Below, in pieces: positions 8,139 through 16,620 of a stretch of DNA of 64,000 nt. The notes below the pieces were generated by a model. That model saw only the letters and a list, made by a program, of their open reading frames with translations, was not told where the DNA came from and searched no databases. How positions within the stretch are numbered: position 1 is the first letter of the stretch; the number at the start of each line of letters is the position of its first letter. The translations under genes and the position numbers were made by a program. The DNA comes from JADGOV01 sp963814355 (GTDB lineage: Bacteria; Actinomycetota; Actinomycetes; JADGOV01): the NCBI GenBank assembly GCA_963814355.1, contig CAWFCZ010000011.1, positions 67,950-131,949 of the forward strand. The letters run 5' to 3'.

Positions 8139-8721
8139 CGCGGTGCGGTCGGAGTTCGATGGCGCCCGGGTTACCGGTGACCCGTTGGCCGTCGACGTAG
8201 GCGCTGAGGGTGTTGCCGCCGGAGGCGGTCAGCCCGCCGAGGTGGGCGGTGTCCAGCCGTACATTCCACTCGCCGAAGAGCTGCCCGAGCACGTACCGTC
8301 GGGCCTTGTCCGGCGCCTCGACGTGGAGCACGCCGGAGTCGTCGTGGGTGTGCAACTCGCTCATCTGCCCGGTAGCGGCGATGATCCCGATGTTGGCGGC
8401 CACCGGCACCGCCTTGCCGGCGACGAGGATGTCGAGGTGCGGATGGAAGTGAGCCCCGCCGGGCGCCATCGTGCTCAGTCGCAGCCCGGCGGCGGCGATG
8501 CCGCGTGTGGTGCTGGCGGTGCTGCTGCCGCTGCCGTGCTGTGAGACGAGGACCGCGGCCACAGCCCCGGCGACGATGGCCGCCCCGGCGGCGTATCTGC
8601 TGTACCGCAGGGTCCGGGTGCGGCGTTCGGCGGCGCGGGCGGCGGCGGCGCGGGCGGCGGCGGCGCGCTGCCGGCGGTCCGCGGCCTGGCGGCCGCTGGT
8701 GCGGAGGCTGCTGCGGGACAC
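8130..8721 (-). pseudogene. Secreted His-rich protein, interrupted by the ISKra4 element
   Basis: The N-terminal 197 codons run from a GTG at 8721 (AAGGA 6 nt upstream). A basic, Ala/Arg-rich cytoplasmic stretch leads into a membrane anchor (YAAGAAIVAGAVAAVLVSQH), then an exported domain with HFHPHLDILVAGKAVPVAAN, SELHTHDDSGVLHVEAP and LGQLFGEWNVRLDTAHLGGL. This conserved actinobacterial family has no assigned function; the HFHPH and HTHDD motifs suggest metal binding. At 8130 the frame enters the IS and gains about 19 foreign residues before a stop at 8071. The native last residues are at 5980-6047. A BlaI-like operator lies at 8743, suggesting it belonged to the copper/redox regulon. Confidence 0.85.
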
Positions 8722-8742
8722 GGGCGTCCTTCCAAACAGCTC

Positions 8743-8759
8743 TACTAAGGACGATAGTA
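8743..8759. promoter_or_regulatory. BlaI-like operator, site A
   Basis: TACTA, 7 nt, TAGTA: a perfect 5-bp inverted repeat 21 nt upstream of the GTG at 8721. The 15-nt core ACTAAGGACGATAGT is closely similar to the site at 11184-11198 and to a weaker site at 12203-12217 next to the blaI-like gene. Confidence 0.55.
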
Positions 8760-8943
8760 ACCAGGTTCTAGCCGGAAACGTGCAAGGGCGGATTACGAGC
8801 TGGAATCGGTGACCACGGGCGCAGCGGGTCACCGGCTGCGTGACTGGTCGCCGGCGTGGTGCCAGCCGTCGCCGCGTCGCCTCCGGCGGCCGGCGCGGGG
8901 AGAAGGCGCCGGACGCTGACTGGGCCGATTCGGCCGCCGCCGG

Positions 8944-9537
8944 TCACCTCGAGGTCGCCGATGGTGGGTAGCGGCGGGAACCGCGGGTGTGGTGAGCAGC
9001 GGCAGGTCGTGCGTGAAGGTGGCGACCGGGTGGCTGTTGGAGGTAGGCGAGGTGCACTCGGGCGTCGGGGCTGTAGGCGTAGACGTCGGATCCCTGTTCG
9101 GGCCGATGTGGCGACCGGCCGGCGGCGGTGAGCCGGCCGGTTGGGGCCGGTGAGGCATATGAACGAGGAGTCGAAGCGGTCGAGCCAGCGGCACCGTCAC
9201 GGCGGGGGTGTCCCGGGCGGGATCGGTGGTGCCCAAGATGACCTGCACGGGCGGGCGACGGCCGGGGGCAGGATGTGCATTGCGCGGGCGAGGAGTGCCG
9301 TCGTCGCCGGGCAGGTGTCGGGGCGGTGATCGGGAACGGGCGGCCCGCGGTGTCGGTGAGGGGCACGCACGGCGCGGGCAGGGTGTGGCGACGGCGAACC
9401 CGGCGAAGGCCACGGCCGGGATCGGACGGCCGACGGGTCATCGGGACAGCGGCGGTGCAGCCGGTGAGGGCGAGCGCCGCGGCGGCGAGGAGCGTCACCA
9501 GCCGCTGGGGTGCCGTCTGGGGAGCCGCCCACGTCAT
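8944..9537 (-). pseudogene. SCO1/SenC-family copper chaperone, multiply frameshifted
   Basis: The start (ATG 9537) gives a clear lipoprotein signal, LLAAAALALTGC, overlapping the TlpA stop (ATGA). After it, SCO-type sequence is split between frames: VPLTDTAGRPFPITA, then VQVILGTTDPARDTPAV (the TTDPxRDTP motif), DRFDSSFICLTGP, DVYAYSPDARVHLAYL and NSHPVATFTHDLPLLT. The CxxxCP copper motif is missing or unreadable. SCO proteins carry copper to cytochrome oxidase outside the membrane. At least three shifts are needed, so this gene is probably dead. Sequence beyond about 8960 (LPTIGDLEVTGGGR) may be the start of another exported copper protein, also broken. Confidence 0.7.
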
Positions 9538-10157
9538 CGCCGCTCCGGTGACGTCGGCTCGGGGGTGACGCCGACCACGGCCAGGGCGGCGGTGAGGTCG
9601 GCGTCGCGCAGCTCGCCGAGGCGGCGGTAGGTGACGTGCCCGTCAGCGGCGATGACCAAGGTGGCCGGCAGCCCGACGGCTCGGATGCGCGCGCGTGCGG
9701 CGCCGTCGGCGTCGACTAGTTGCGGATAGGTGACGTGTGTCACGGTGAGAAACGAGCGCGCCGCTTCGGGTTGGTCGAGGGTGTCCACGCCGATGAACTG
9801 CACCCGCCCGGCGGTTCCGGTCGCCGCGCGCTGCAGCCGCGGCATCTCCCGCTGGCACGGGCGGCACCAGCTCGCCCACAGGTTGACAAGCACCGGTCGA
9901 CCGCCGCCGAGCCGGTTGAGCGGCACCACCGGTCCGGGCCGTAGGCAAGGGAGCGCGAGTGGGCCGAACGCTGCGGTGTGGCCCCGCAACGGCGGGCTGC
10001 CCTCAGCTGGGCACGGCTGCACGGGCGGGACCGGAACGATGGCTGGGTCCGACCTATTGGTGGCGGCGCTTGAACTTCGGCCGCCTCCGGCGCAGCCGGC
10101 GACGAGCAACACCGCAGCGGCGACCGGAATGACGAGCGCGGGTCGGCGGCCGGTCAT
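9534..10157 (-). CDS. TlpA/ResA-like membrane-anchored thioredoxin lipoprotein
   Basis: Encodes 207 residues. A lipoprotein signal (VAAAVLLVAGC, Cys22) is followed by a linker and a thioredoxin fold with VNLWASWCRPCQREMPRLQ (active site WCRPC) and the cis-Pro region VGLPATLVIAADG. Such proteins reduce disulfides outside the membrane, typically for cytochrome c maturation or copper-protein assembly, receiving electrons from CcdA, which is encoded 1.1 kb upstream at 11277-12149. The gene overlaps both neighbours by a few bases, consistent with one operon: small membrane protein, TlpA-like, TlpA, SCO. Confidence 0.88.
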   Translation of the reverse strand: MTGRRPALVIPVAAAVLLVAGCAGGGRSSSAATNRSDPAIVPVPPVQPCPAEGSPPLRGHTAAFGPLALPCLRPGPVVPLNRLGGGRPVLVNLWASWCRPCQREMPRLQRAATGTAGRVQFIGVDTLDQPEAARSFLTVTHVTYPQLVDADGAARARIRAVGLPATLVIAADGHVTYRRLGELRDADLTAALAVVGVTPEPTSPERR

Positions 10158-10713
10158 CGTTCATGCTCACAACCTGGCGCACGGTCTCCCGCAGCGGCTC
10201 ATAGCTCGTGCGCCCGACGTAGCGGGCGGCGACCCGGCCGTGTCGGTCGAGGACGAACGTGAAGGCACCGCGCGCGGGATCAGCGCGCCGAACGCCAGCA
10301 TCGCCGCGCCCTGCTCGTCGGAGAGACTGGGGTAGGTGACGTGAAACCTCGCCACGTACGCCCGCGCCGCGCCCAAGGGTGTCCTTCGTGTCCACCCCGA
10401 GGAAGCGCACGCCCTGCGCGGCGGTAGCGCGGGCAAGCCGCTCGAGTTCGGGCTGCTCCTTCCGGCACGGCGCGCACCAGGAGCCCCAGTAGTTCACGAC
10501 TACCACGTGTCCGCGCCAGTCTGCGATGTTGAGCCCACCACCGGTCAGCGTCCTGCCGCGCAGCCGTGGCGTCACGTCCCGTTCGGCGACCGGCAGCACC
10601 AGCCCGTTCACGGCCAGCCGCTGCGACGCATCCACGTTTTCGGCCGTGCTGCCGGCGCAGCCGATCAGCACGGCGCCGACCGCGATCAGGCCGGCGATCA
10701 GCTTGCCAGTCAC
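10154..10713 (-). pseudogene. Second TlpA-like thioredoxin, with internal frameshifts
   Basis: A lipoprotein signal (KLIAGLIAVGAVLIGC) and a thioredoxin domain with VVVNYWGSWCAPCRKEQPEL are read from a GTG at 10713 (TTG at 10758 is an alternative). Near 10375 the frame breaks: the next conserved part (AARAYVARFHVTYPSLSDEQ) is in a second frame, and the end (GAFTFVLDRHGRVAARYVGR) returns to the first. Two compensating indels would give a near-normal protein. The exact stop is uncertain; a TGA at 10156-10154 would give the usual ATGA overlap with the next gene. Role as for the neighbouring TlpA. Confidence 0.65.
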
Positions 10714-10891
10714 GGCCGCCGCCAGACCGCATGCACAGCTGCGCCGCCTGGTGGCCAACTCGGCCTTGATGTGGTCACCGATTCAAGCAGGTACGGGCGC
10801 GGCGCCGCCGGCGGCGCGTCGGCCGCGCGAGTCAAGTGAGTAACGCTGGCGGCGAGCGCCGTGCCGGCGAGCGGAACCGCCCGGTCCACGG

Positions 10892-11149
10892 CTAGGGGGA
10901 AGCGTTGCTGGCGGCCCGGACCGGACCGGACCCGTCGGTGCCCGGCACCAAACGGGATGGCATCCCCGAGCTCGGCTGGGCGCGCACCGCGTGGACGTCT
11001 GCCCGCACGCTGGCCGGCTCCTCCGCGCGCTCGCCCACGCCGTCACCGGCAGGGGGCCGCGCTTTGGACGTGCGCATCATCAGCCACATCATCGCGCCCA
11101 TCCCCAGGGGGCAGGCCAGCGCAGGCAGCAGGTACAACAGCTTGTCCAT
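10892..11149 (-). CDS. Small single-span membrane protein
   Basis: The first 27 residues form a Met-rich membrane helix (LLYLLPALACPLGMGAMMWL), followed by a hydrophilic tail. Small proteins of this type, with a helix ending MGAMMWLMMR, recur in copper and redox operons of actinobacteria; function is unknown. The C-terminal reading beyond about residue 45 is uncertain because the expected coiled-coil-like tail shifts frame. The strong operator-like region at 11158-11198 is directly upstream, so it is probably the first gene of the TlpA/SCO operon. Confidence 0.6.
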   Translation of the reverse strand: MDKLLYLLPALACPLGMGAMMWLMMRTSKARPPAGDGVGERAEEPASVRADVHAVRAQPSSGMPSRLVPGTDGSGPVRAASNASP

Positions 11150-11183
11150 GACACCCCTCTACTATGGAACGCCGTAGAACTAA

Positions 11184-11198
11184 ACTATCCCCGATAGT
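11184..11198. promoter_or_regulatory. BlaI-like operator, site B
   Basis: ACTATCCCCGATAGT: a 5-bp inverted repeat with a 5-nt centre, 35 nt upstream of the small membrane protein gene. A second, weaker dyad (TCTAC, 11 nt, GTAGA) lies at 11158-11178. Same layout as site A at 8743. Confidence 0.55.
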
Positions 11199-11276
11199 AG
11201 CGGCAAGGTGCCCTCCCGGCGGGCGGGAGCCGCCGCCGGACTCGCCGGCTCCGCGTGTGGGCCGCACCGCGGGAAG

Positions 11277-12149
11277 CTACAAAGGCAGCGTGGTTCTGCT
11301 GATCAGCGACTGCAGCCGCGCGACGAGCGCGCCCCAGGCGCCAGAAACCTCCAACACCCCGACGGCCATGAGCAGCGCGCCGCCGGCGCGCATGACGATG
11401 AGGGCGTGGCGGCGGGCGAACGCGACCGCGGGCAGGGCCCGGCCCACCGCGGCGACGACGCACAGGAACGGGAGGCCGAGGCCGAGTGCGTAGACGAACG
11501 CGAGCAGTGCACCGCGACTAGCCGTGCCGGCCGTTGAGCTGAGCGCCAGCACAGCGGCGAGCGTGGGCCCGATACAGGGGGTCCAGCCGAGGCCGAACAG
11601 CATGCCGACCAACGGTGCCCCGGCCAGGCCGACCGCGGGCCGGTAGTTGAGCCGCATCGTCCGGGAGGCGGCCCGAAGCCCGGGTACGGTCGAGAACAGC
11701 CCAGCGAAACTTGCGCCGAGCAGGATGGTCACGACGCCCAGCGCGCGGGTGAGGGCCACCTGGTGCCCCACCAGCAGGAACCCGAACCCGCCGAACGCCG
11801 CGCCGTAGGAGACGAACACCGCCGCGAATCCGAGCACGAACAACGCTGCGCCGAGCGTGGTCCGAGCCCGGCCGGGCGCCACCGCGGCCGGGGCGGGAGC
11901 CACCGGGGACGCTGCGACCAGCGTCGAGATACCCGGCGAGCGCGACGGCATCGTCTCCGGCACGGTGCTCGCGGCCGGGACAGCGGCAGCAAGATCCGCG
12001 CCGGAGAGTCCGGTGACGTAGGACAGGTAGCCCGGCACTAGCGGCAGACAGCACGGGGAGAAGGACGACAGCGCTCCGGCGGCGAACGCGACCGGCGTAG
12101 CGAGAAGCAGCGGTCCGACCGCCACCAGCTGCCCGATCCCGCCACTCAC
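11277..12149 (-). CDS. ccdA: CcdA-type thiol-disulfide electron carrier
   Basis: A polytopic membrane protein (290 residues) of the CcdA/DsbD-beta family, which moves reducing power from cytoplasmic thioredoxin to extracytoplasmic proteins such as TlpA. Both helix-embedded Cys motifs are visible: SFSPCCLPLVPGYLSYVTGL near the N-terminus and GWTPCIGPTLAAVLAL in the second half. A long Ala/Pro-rich loop lies between the first helices. AGGAAGG is spaced 6 nt from the GTG at 12149, which I prefer to the ATG at 12155. It diverges from the blaI-like gene across an operator-like site at 12203. The TlpA-like genes downstream are its natural partners. Confidence 0.9.
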   Translation of the reverse strand: MSGGIGQLVAVGPLLLATPVAFAAGALSSFSPCCLPLVPGYLSYVTGLSGADLAAAVPAASTVPETMPSRSPGISTLVAASPVAPAPAAVAPGRARTTLGAALFVLGFAAVFVSYGAAFGGFGFLLVGHQVALTRALGVVTILLGASFAGLFSTVPGLRAASRTMRLNYRPAVGLAGAPLVGMLFGLGWTPCIGPTLAAVLALSSTAGTASRGALLAFVYALGLGLPFLCVVAAVGRALPAVAFARRHALIVMRAGGALLMAVGVLEVSGAWGALVARLQSLISRTTLPL

Positions 12150-12202
12150 CAGCATCCTTCCTCGCCACTGCCGTGTGTGGCCGCCTGCGGTCACCCACCA
12201 TC

Positions 12203-12217
12203 TACGATGAACGATAG
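12203..12217. promoter_or_regulatory. BlaI-like operator, site C, between ccdA and blaI-like gene
   Basis: ACGATGAACGATAGG, at the same layout as sites A (8743) and B (11184) with one mismatch in each half. It lies in the divergent promoter region, 36 nt from the GTG of the BlaI-like repressor and 54 nt from ccdA, fitting autoregulation. Confidence 0.45.
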
Positions 12218-12252
12218 GACACGCCTGATGCCGGCGGCAACGAGGAGGCTTG

Positions 12253-12630
12253 GTGCGCCCTCTGGGTGACCTCGAGGCCGCGGTGATGGACGTGCTGTGG
12301 GCCGCCGACGGGTCGCGCAGTGTCCGCGCCGTGCGTGACGCCCTCGCCGGTGAGCGTCCGCTGGCCTACACCACCGTTATGACGGTGCTGGATAACCTGC
12401 ACCGCAAGGGGTGGCTGACCCGGGAGATGGCCACGCGGGCGTGGCAGTACCGCCCAAGCCGGTCCCGGGAGGCGGCTGGCGCCGAACTGATGCGGGAGGC
12501 GCTCACCGACAGCGGCAACCGCAACGCGACGCTCGTCGCGTTCCTCGAGCAGCTCACCCCGGACGAGGCCAGTCAGCTCGCCGCAGCCCTGGAGGTCGGC
12601 CGGCGCACCCCGGACCGGCCCGGATCATGA
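12253..12630 (+). CDS. BlaI/MecI/CopY-family winged-helix repressor
   Basis: Encodes 125 residues from a GTG 4 nt after GAGGAGG. The family signature runs from LGDLEAAVMDVLWAADGSRS through YTTVMTVLDNLHRKGWLTRE (recognition helix) to the dimerisation helices ending FLEQLTPDEASQLAAALEV. In actinobacteria BlaI-type repressors control respiratory and redox genes and are inactivated with an M56 protease. The next gene, overlapping by 4 nt, is exactly such a protease. Three related dyads at 8743, 11184 and 12203 are candidate targets, which would place the secreted His-rich protein, the TlpA/SCO operon, ccdA and itself under one control. Confidence 0.92.
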   Translation: MRPLGDLEAAVMDVLWAADGSRSVRAVRDALAGERPLAYTTVMTVLDNLHRKGWLTREMATRAWQYRPSRSREAAGAELMREALTDSGNRNATLVAFLEQLTPDEASQLAAALEVGRRTPDRPGS

Positions 12631-13601
12631 TCGGCGCCACGCTGCTCACCGCGTACGCGCTGCTGCTCGCGATCATCGCGCCGCCGCTGCTGCGCCGCCA
12701 CAACTGGACCGCTCGCGCGCCCCGGCTCGGCATCGCCGCCTGGCAGGCGGCGAGCGTCTCCTTCGTCTCGGCGCTCGTTCTCGCCGGACTCGTCCTGGCG
12801 ATGCCGTCGGCGCGCCTCGCCGGCGGGTTGTCGAACCTCGTGCGCAGTTGCGCGATGGCCATCGCGACCGCCTACCACACGCCCGGCGGCGCCGCCGCGG
12901 TCGGTACCGGGCTCGTCCTTACCGCCACGGTGAGCGGCCGCGTTGCCTGGTGCGTCACCCGCGCGGCCCTCGGCACGGCGCGCTGCCGGCGGCGTCATGC
13001 CGCCACTCTTCGCCTGGTCGGTCGCCTCGCCCCAGCTCTCGGCGCCACCGTGATCGACACGGCCACTGCCGGCGCGTACTGCCTCCCCGGCCGAGCCCGA
13101 CAGGTGGTTCTCACCTCCGGCGCTATAGCCACCCTGAGCACGGATGAGCTGTCCGCCGTGCTGGCGCACGAACGCGCCCATCTCGCCGGACGCCACCATC
13201 TTCTGCTCGCTGGTGCCGACGCGCTCACCGCCGCCTTACCCCAGGTGCCGCTCCTCGCCCAGGCCCGCAGCGAGATCGCCCGGCTCACCGAGATGCTCGC
13301 CGACGACGCCGCAACCGCCCGCCACGAGAGGGCCACGGTCGCCGCCGCGCTCGTCACGCTTGCTGCGGCCAGCAACCCCCCGGCCGCGCTCGCCGCCGGC
13401 GGCCCTACGGCCCTTGCCCGGGTACGTCGGCTGCTCGCGCCAGCACCACCGCTTGGAACGATCCGCAGCGCGGCCGGCGTCGCGCTGGTCGCCGCCTTGC
13501 TCGCCGTCCCCGTCGTCGTGGCCGCTGCCCCAGCCGCCGCCGTCGCCGGGATGACCTACTGCGCGGTGCCGATGAGCGGTCCCGGCGCGCACAACCGGTG
13601 A
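12627..13601 (+). CDS. M56-family (BlaR1/MecR1-like) membrane metalloprotease
   Basis: A 324-residue protein starting ATGA over the stop of the repressor gene. Several membrane helices are followed by the zinc-protease motif LAHERAHLAGRHH (HExxH-type HERAH) and the third ligand region TEMLADDAATARH. A last membrane helix (GVALVAALLAVPVVVAAAPA) closes the protein; there is no large C-terminal sensor domain as in BlaR1. M56 proteases cleave or trigger cleavage of the partner BlaI repressor in response to an outside signal. The signal here is unknown; context suggests copper or redox stress. Confidence 0.92.
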   Translation: MIGATLLTAYALLLAIIAPPLLRRHNWTARAPRLGIAAWQAASVSFVSALVLAGLVLAMPSARLAGGLSNLVRSCAMAIATAYHTPGGAAAVGTGLVLTATVSGRVAWCVTRAALGTARCRRRHAATLRLVGRLAPALGATVIDTATAGAYCLPGRARQVVLTSGAIATLSTDELSAVLAHERAHLAGRHHLLLAGADALTAALPQVPLLAQARSEIARLTEMLADDAATARHERATVAAALVTLAAASNPPAALAAGGPTALARVRRLLAPAPPLGTIRSAAGVALVAALLAVPVVVAAAPAAAVAGMTYCAVPMSGPGAHNR

Positions 13602-14095
13602 TCTGGTGGAATCCGCAGCAGTAGGTGAGCGAGCCATGTGCTGCGCCTCGGGGCGTGGAAGTTGGCTTGGCTATGCTCCGACAGCGGCCTCCCGGTTCGA
13701 CTCGCACGAGATTCGATCATCCCGAGATGTAGCGGAGCCCCGATCGCTGGCAGGGTGGGCCCAGCCGAAGGAGCGGTCGGTCCGGTGATCCGAAAGCCAT
13801 CGTGTCCTGGATAGCGGGGCACAGACGCGGCCGGCGCCTGGCCCCCGGTTCCCCACCCGCCAGACCACGCGGTGGGTGGGCGAATCGGGCCGTCGGCCGG
13901 GTTTCATGCCCAGCCGTGCACGTCTAGCGGAGGCCGGGGCGGCAGCGCCGTCGGCGCTGCGGCGGCGGTTTACTGATCCAGCCGTCTGCCGCTGCAGCCG
14001 CCAATCCCACCGCGGCCGTAAAGCTGACGATGGCAGCCCCCAACACCGGCCGGTAGCGACGAATTTGGCTTCCCCTCCTACCTAGCGGCCGGCGC
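13602..14095. other. Intergenic, no gene seen
   Basis: About 490 nt between convergent genes. No frame has recognisable protein sequence. A G/C-rich dyad around 13846-13878 (CCCACCCG and a near-complement GGTGGGTGGG) could act as a bidirectional terminator but lacks a U-tract. A tRNA-like TTCGACTC at 13697 has no supporting cloverleaf. Confidence 0.4.
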
Positions 14096-14737
14096 TTACC
14101 GCCCCTCCGGGCGGCAAAGCAGGTAACGAACGCTGCGCCGGCTCGGTGCGATCTCCGTTTGGCTGAAGCCGGCTTCGGCGAGCATGGCGGGCAGCTCGCC
14201 GGCGAGGTTGGTTCGCATGTTGTCCCGTCCGTCGAAGACGCTGCCGAGCCAGAGCAACGCCCGGGCCGCGGCTGTCTGTGGTTTGCCGAAGTCGACGAGG
14301 AGGAACCGGCCGCCGGGGCGCAGAACGCGGTGGACCTCTCGGATCGCCTGCCGCTTCACGCCGTCGGCTAGGTGGTGGAAGATCAGCGTGCTGAGGACCA
14401 CGTCGAAGGAGTGGTCTGCCATCGGCAGGTGTTGGGCGTAACCCTGGATGAGGGTGACCCGACCGGCCTCCGCGCGTAGCCGCCGGGAGGCGGTGGCCAG
14501 CGCGCGGAGGTCCGGGTCGAGGCCGGTGTAGCGGGCGTCGGGTTGCCGGGCGGTGAGCGCCCGGAGCAGCGTGCCGGTGCCGCAGCCGAGATCCAGTACG
14601 GTTTCTTGCGCCCGGACGTCGGCCAGCCTTGCCACCCCGTTCTTGAACGTCGCCCCGAAGCCGAGGAGCTGCAGGGTGACGTCGTAGACCGGGGTGAGCG
14701 CGGAGTACGCCAACGGCGGGGTGTAGGACCGGCTCAC
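14096..14737 (-). CDS. Class I SAM-dependent methyltransferase (UbiE/COQ5-like)
   Basis: 213 residues. Motif I VLDLGCGTGTLLRAL, the acidic end of strand 2 (YTGLDPDLRAL), DVVLSTLIFHHLADG (motif IV) and EVHRVLRPGGRFLLVDFGKP (motif VI, the UbiE-type RVLKPGG) are in order. The substrate is unknown; UbiE-like enzymes methylate quinones, but stand-alone relatives in metal islands act on varied small molecules. It follows the DUF305 gene on the same strand, with a gap of about 40 nt. The final ten residues end RPEGR. Confidence 0.85.
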   Translation of the reverse strand: MSRSYTPPLAYSALTPVYDVTLQLLGFGATFKNGVARLADVRAQETVLDLGCGTGTLLRALTARQPDARYTGLDPDLRALATASRRLRAEAGRVTLIQGYAQHLPMADHSFDVVLSTLIFHHLADGVKRQAIREVHRVLRPGGRFLLVDFGKPQTAAARALLWLGSVFDGRDNMRTNLAGELPAMLAEAGFSQTEIAPSRRSVRYLLCRPEGR

Positions 14738-14779
14738 CGCAGCCTCCCACCGCCGGCGCGCAGGGGTGTCATGACAGTG

Positions 14780-15386
14780 TCATACATGCTTGAGCATGCT
14801 GGCCATGGTGGCGATCTCGGCGGTCTGACCGGTTTCCATGTTCCGGGCGAGCTGCTTGACCGCGCTGACCCCGCCGTGGCGCTGGACCTGCTTGGCCATC
14901 GTGATCGCGCCCTCGATGGTGGGCGGTCATGTCGGTCAGGAACGCCCGGTCGAACGCGTTCCCGGCCAACCCGCGCAGGGTGCTCATGTTGCTGCCGGAC
15001 ATCATTCCTGGCATACCGCCGGCTGAGCCGCTCATGTGGTGCCCCATGGATGGCATCGCGGTCGGCTGGCCCCACTGGCGGAGCCACCCCTTCATCGTGG
15101 TGATCTCCGGGTCCTGGGCGCCGCGGATCTGTTCGGCGAGCTTCTTCACCTGCGGGTTGCCGGCCCGGCTGGCGGCGAGGGCGGCCATTTCGATGGCCTG
15201 CTCGTGGTGCGGGATCATCATCCGGACGAACATGAGGTCCGCGGTGTTGTGGCCGGCGGCGGATTTGCTGGCCTCCGTTGTGGGGGTGGACTTGGCGTTG
15301 GTGGTGGACTTGGGGTTGTTGCTGCCGCAGGCGGCGAGGGTGCCGGCGGCGAGCACAGCCGCGAGCAGGACGGGGATGCGCTTCAC
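14780..15386 (-). pseudogene. DUF305 ferritin-like lipoprotein, single frameshift near 14915
   Basis: A lipoprotein signal (LAAVLAAGTLAAC) precedes a DUF305 helical bundle: MFVRMMIPHHEQAIEMAALA, KKLAEQIRGAQDPEITTMKG, a Met/His-rich linker and the second half FDRAFLTDMTAHH. One extra base then shifts the frame; the native end (EGAITMAKQ through the last helix) is read one frame over to a TGA at 14782-14780. The 607-nt span minus one base is 202 codons. DUF305 proteins are exported, often copper-linked, with two His-His pairs in a duplicated helix. Whether this is an error or a mutation cannot be told from the sequence. Confidence 0.8.
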
Positions 15387-15473
15387 GTGTCTCTTCTCCG
15401 ATGCTTGGTGGTGGTGGGCCTAGGCAAGCCGGTGCCCGCCGCGTGCGCGGGGGAGCAACCGGAGCGGTTCGGC

Positions 15474-15836
15474 CTACCGCCGGAGCACGCCGAGCGCGTG
15501 GAGATCCGGCGGCCATCCGATCCGGAAGGAAGTCAGCGACCGCAATGCCGCAGTTGATCGCGGCGGCCAGGCTCGGCCGCCAGCCGCCCGGCGGCCGGTG
15601 AGGAGCAGTAGCAGACCGAGGAGCACCCCGACGCCCGTGAGTACCGCCAGGCACACGCCGCCGGCGTGCACACCCTGATGGCCGGGCGGGACCGGCTCAC
15701 CGGGCATGCCGGGGTGGCCAACCGAATCGACGGCGACGGCGTCCGACCAGGGGTGCGCCGTCGGCGATGTGGCCGGGACCGTCGCGGCGTGCACGTGCGG
15801 GGCGGCGACCAGCAGGAGCAGCAGCCAGCGCAGCAC
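15474..15836 (-). CDS. DUF6153-like small membrane protein
   Basis: About 120 residues: an N-terminal hydrophobic helix (MLRWLLLLLVAAPHVHA), a His/Pro-rich middle (HPWSDAVAVDSVGHPGMPG, HQGVHAGG), a second helix (CLAVLTGVGVLLGLLLLLTG) and a basic tail. The helix, His-linker, Cys-helix layout resembles DUF6153 proteins encoded near copper genes of actinobacteria. Function unknown; metal handling is an inference from the histidines and the neighbours CopA and DUF305. Confidence 0.6.
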   Translation of the reverse strand: MLRWLLLLLVAAPHVHAATVPATSPTAHPWSDAVAVDSVGHPGMPGEPVPPGHQGVHAGGVCLAVLTGVGVLLGLLLLLTGRRAAGGRAWPPRSTAALRSLTSFRIGWPPDLHALGVLRR

Positions 15837-15842
15837 ATCGGT

Positions 15843-16620
15843 TCACCCGGCCTCCATGACCGGCGCCGGTAGGAGGTCACCGCCATCCGGGCCTGGGTCC
15901 TCGGCTTCACGCCGGGATGTGCTGCGGCCGGGCCGCCGCAGCGGCGGCGGCGGCAGGTCGGCGGGCTGACCGGCGGCGGGGGTGAAGCTTCGCAGCCGCA
16001 GGCTGTTCGACACGACGAAGACGGAGCTGAACGCCATCGCCGCGCCGGCGATCAGCGGGTTGAGCAGCCCGAGCGCGGCGAGCGGCAGCGCGGCGATGTT
16101 GTTGGCGAACGCCCAGAACAGGTTGCCCCGAATGGTGCGCAGGGTGGCCCGGGCGAGCGCGATCGCGTCCGCCGCCGCCCGTAGGTCCCCGCGGACCAGC
16201 GTGAGGTCGGAGGCTTCGATGGCGACGTCGGTGCCGGTGCCCATCGCCAGTCCGAGGTCGGCCTGGGCCAGCGCGGCGGCGTCGTTGACCCGTCGCCGAC
16301 CATCGCGACCACCCGGCCTTCGCCCTGCAGCCGCTGGACCTCCTCGACTTTGGCGGCGGGGAGCACCTCGGCGATCACCTCGTCGATGCCCACCTCGGCG
16401 GCGACCGCCCGGGCGGCGCGGGTGTTGTCATCGGTGAGCAGTACCGGCCGTAGGCCGAGGCGCGGAACCGGCGGACCGCCTCGGCGGAGGTCGGCTTGAT
16501 CGTGTCGGCGACGACGAGCGCGCCGCGGGCGCGCCCGTCCCAGCCGACGTAGACCACCGTGCGGCCGGCTGCCTCCGCCGTGTCCGCCGCCGGCACCAGT
16601 TCCGCCGGCACGGGGGACAC
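15843..16620 (-). pseudogene. copA: CopA-type P1B-ATPase, C-terminal remnant with two frameshifts
   Basis: Only the last third of a heavy-metal P-type ATPase remains. The first frame has GRTVVYVGWDGRARGALVVA and DTIKPTSAEAVRRFR. The second has VLLTDDNTRAARAVAAEVGI (native TGDN) and VIAEVLPAAKVEEVQRLQGE. The third has GTGTDVAIEASDLTLVRGDL and the last helices. The hinge MVGDGVNDAAAL is broken by loss of one G in a G-run near 16288. The N-terminus, metal-binding helices and phosphorylation site DKTGT are gone: sequence before 16620 belongs to a recombinase fragment. This is a true truncation, with frame damage in addition. Confidence 0.82.

Noticed and set aside
13680..13720. tRNA-like T-arm (GGTTCGACTC)
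   Set aside because: No matching T-stem, anticodon arm or acceptor stem could be built around it.
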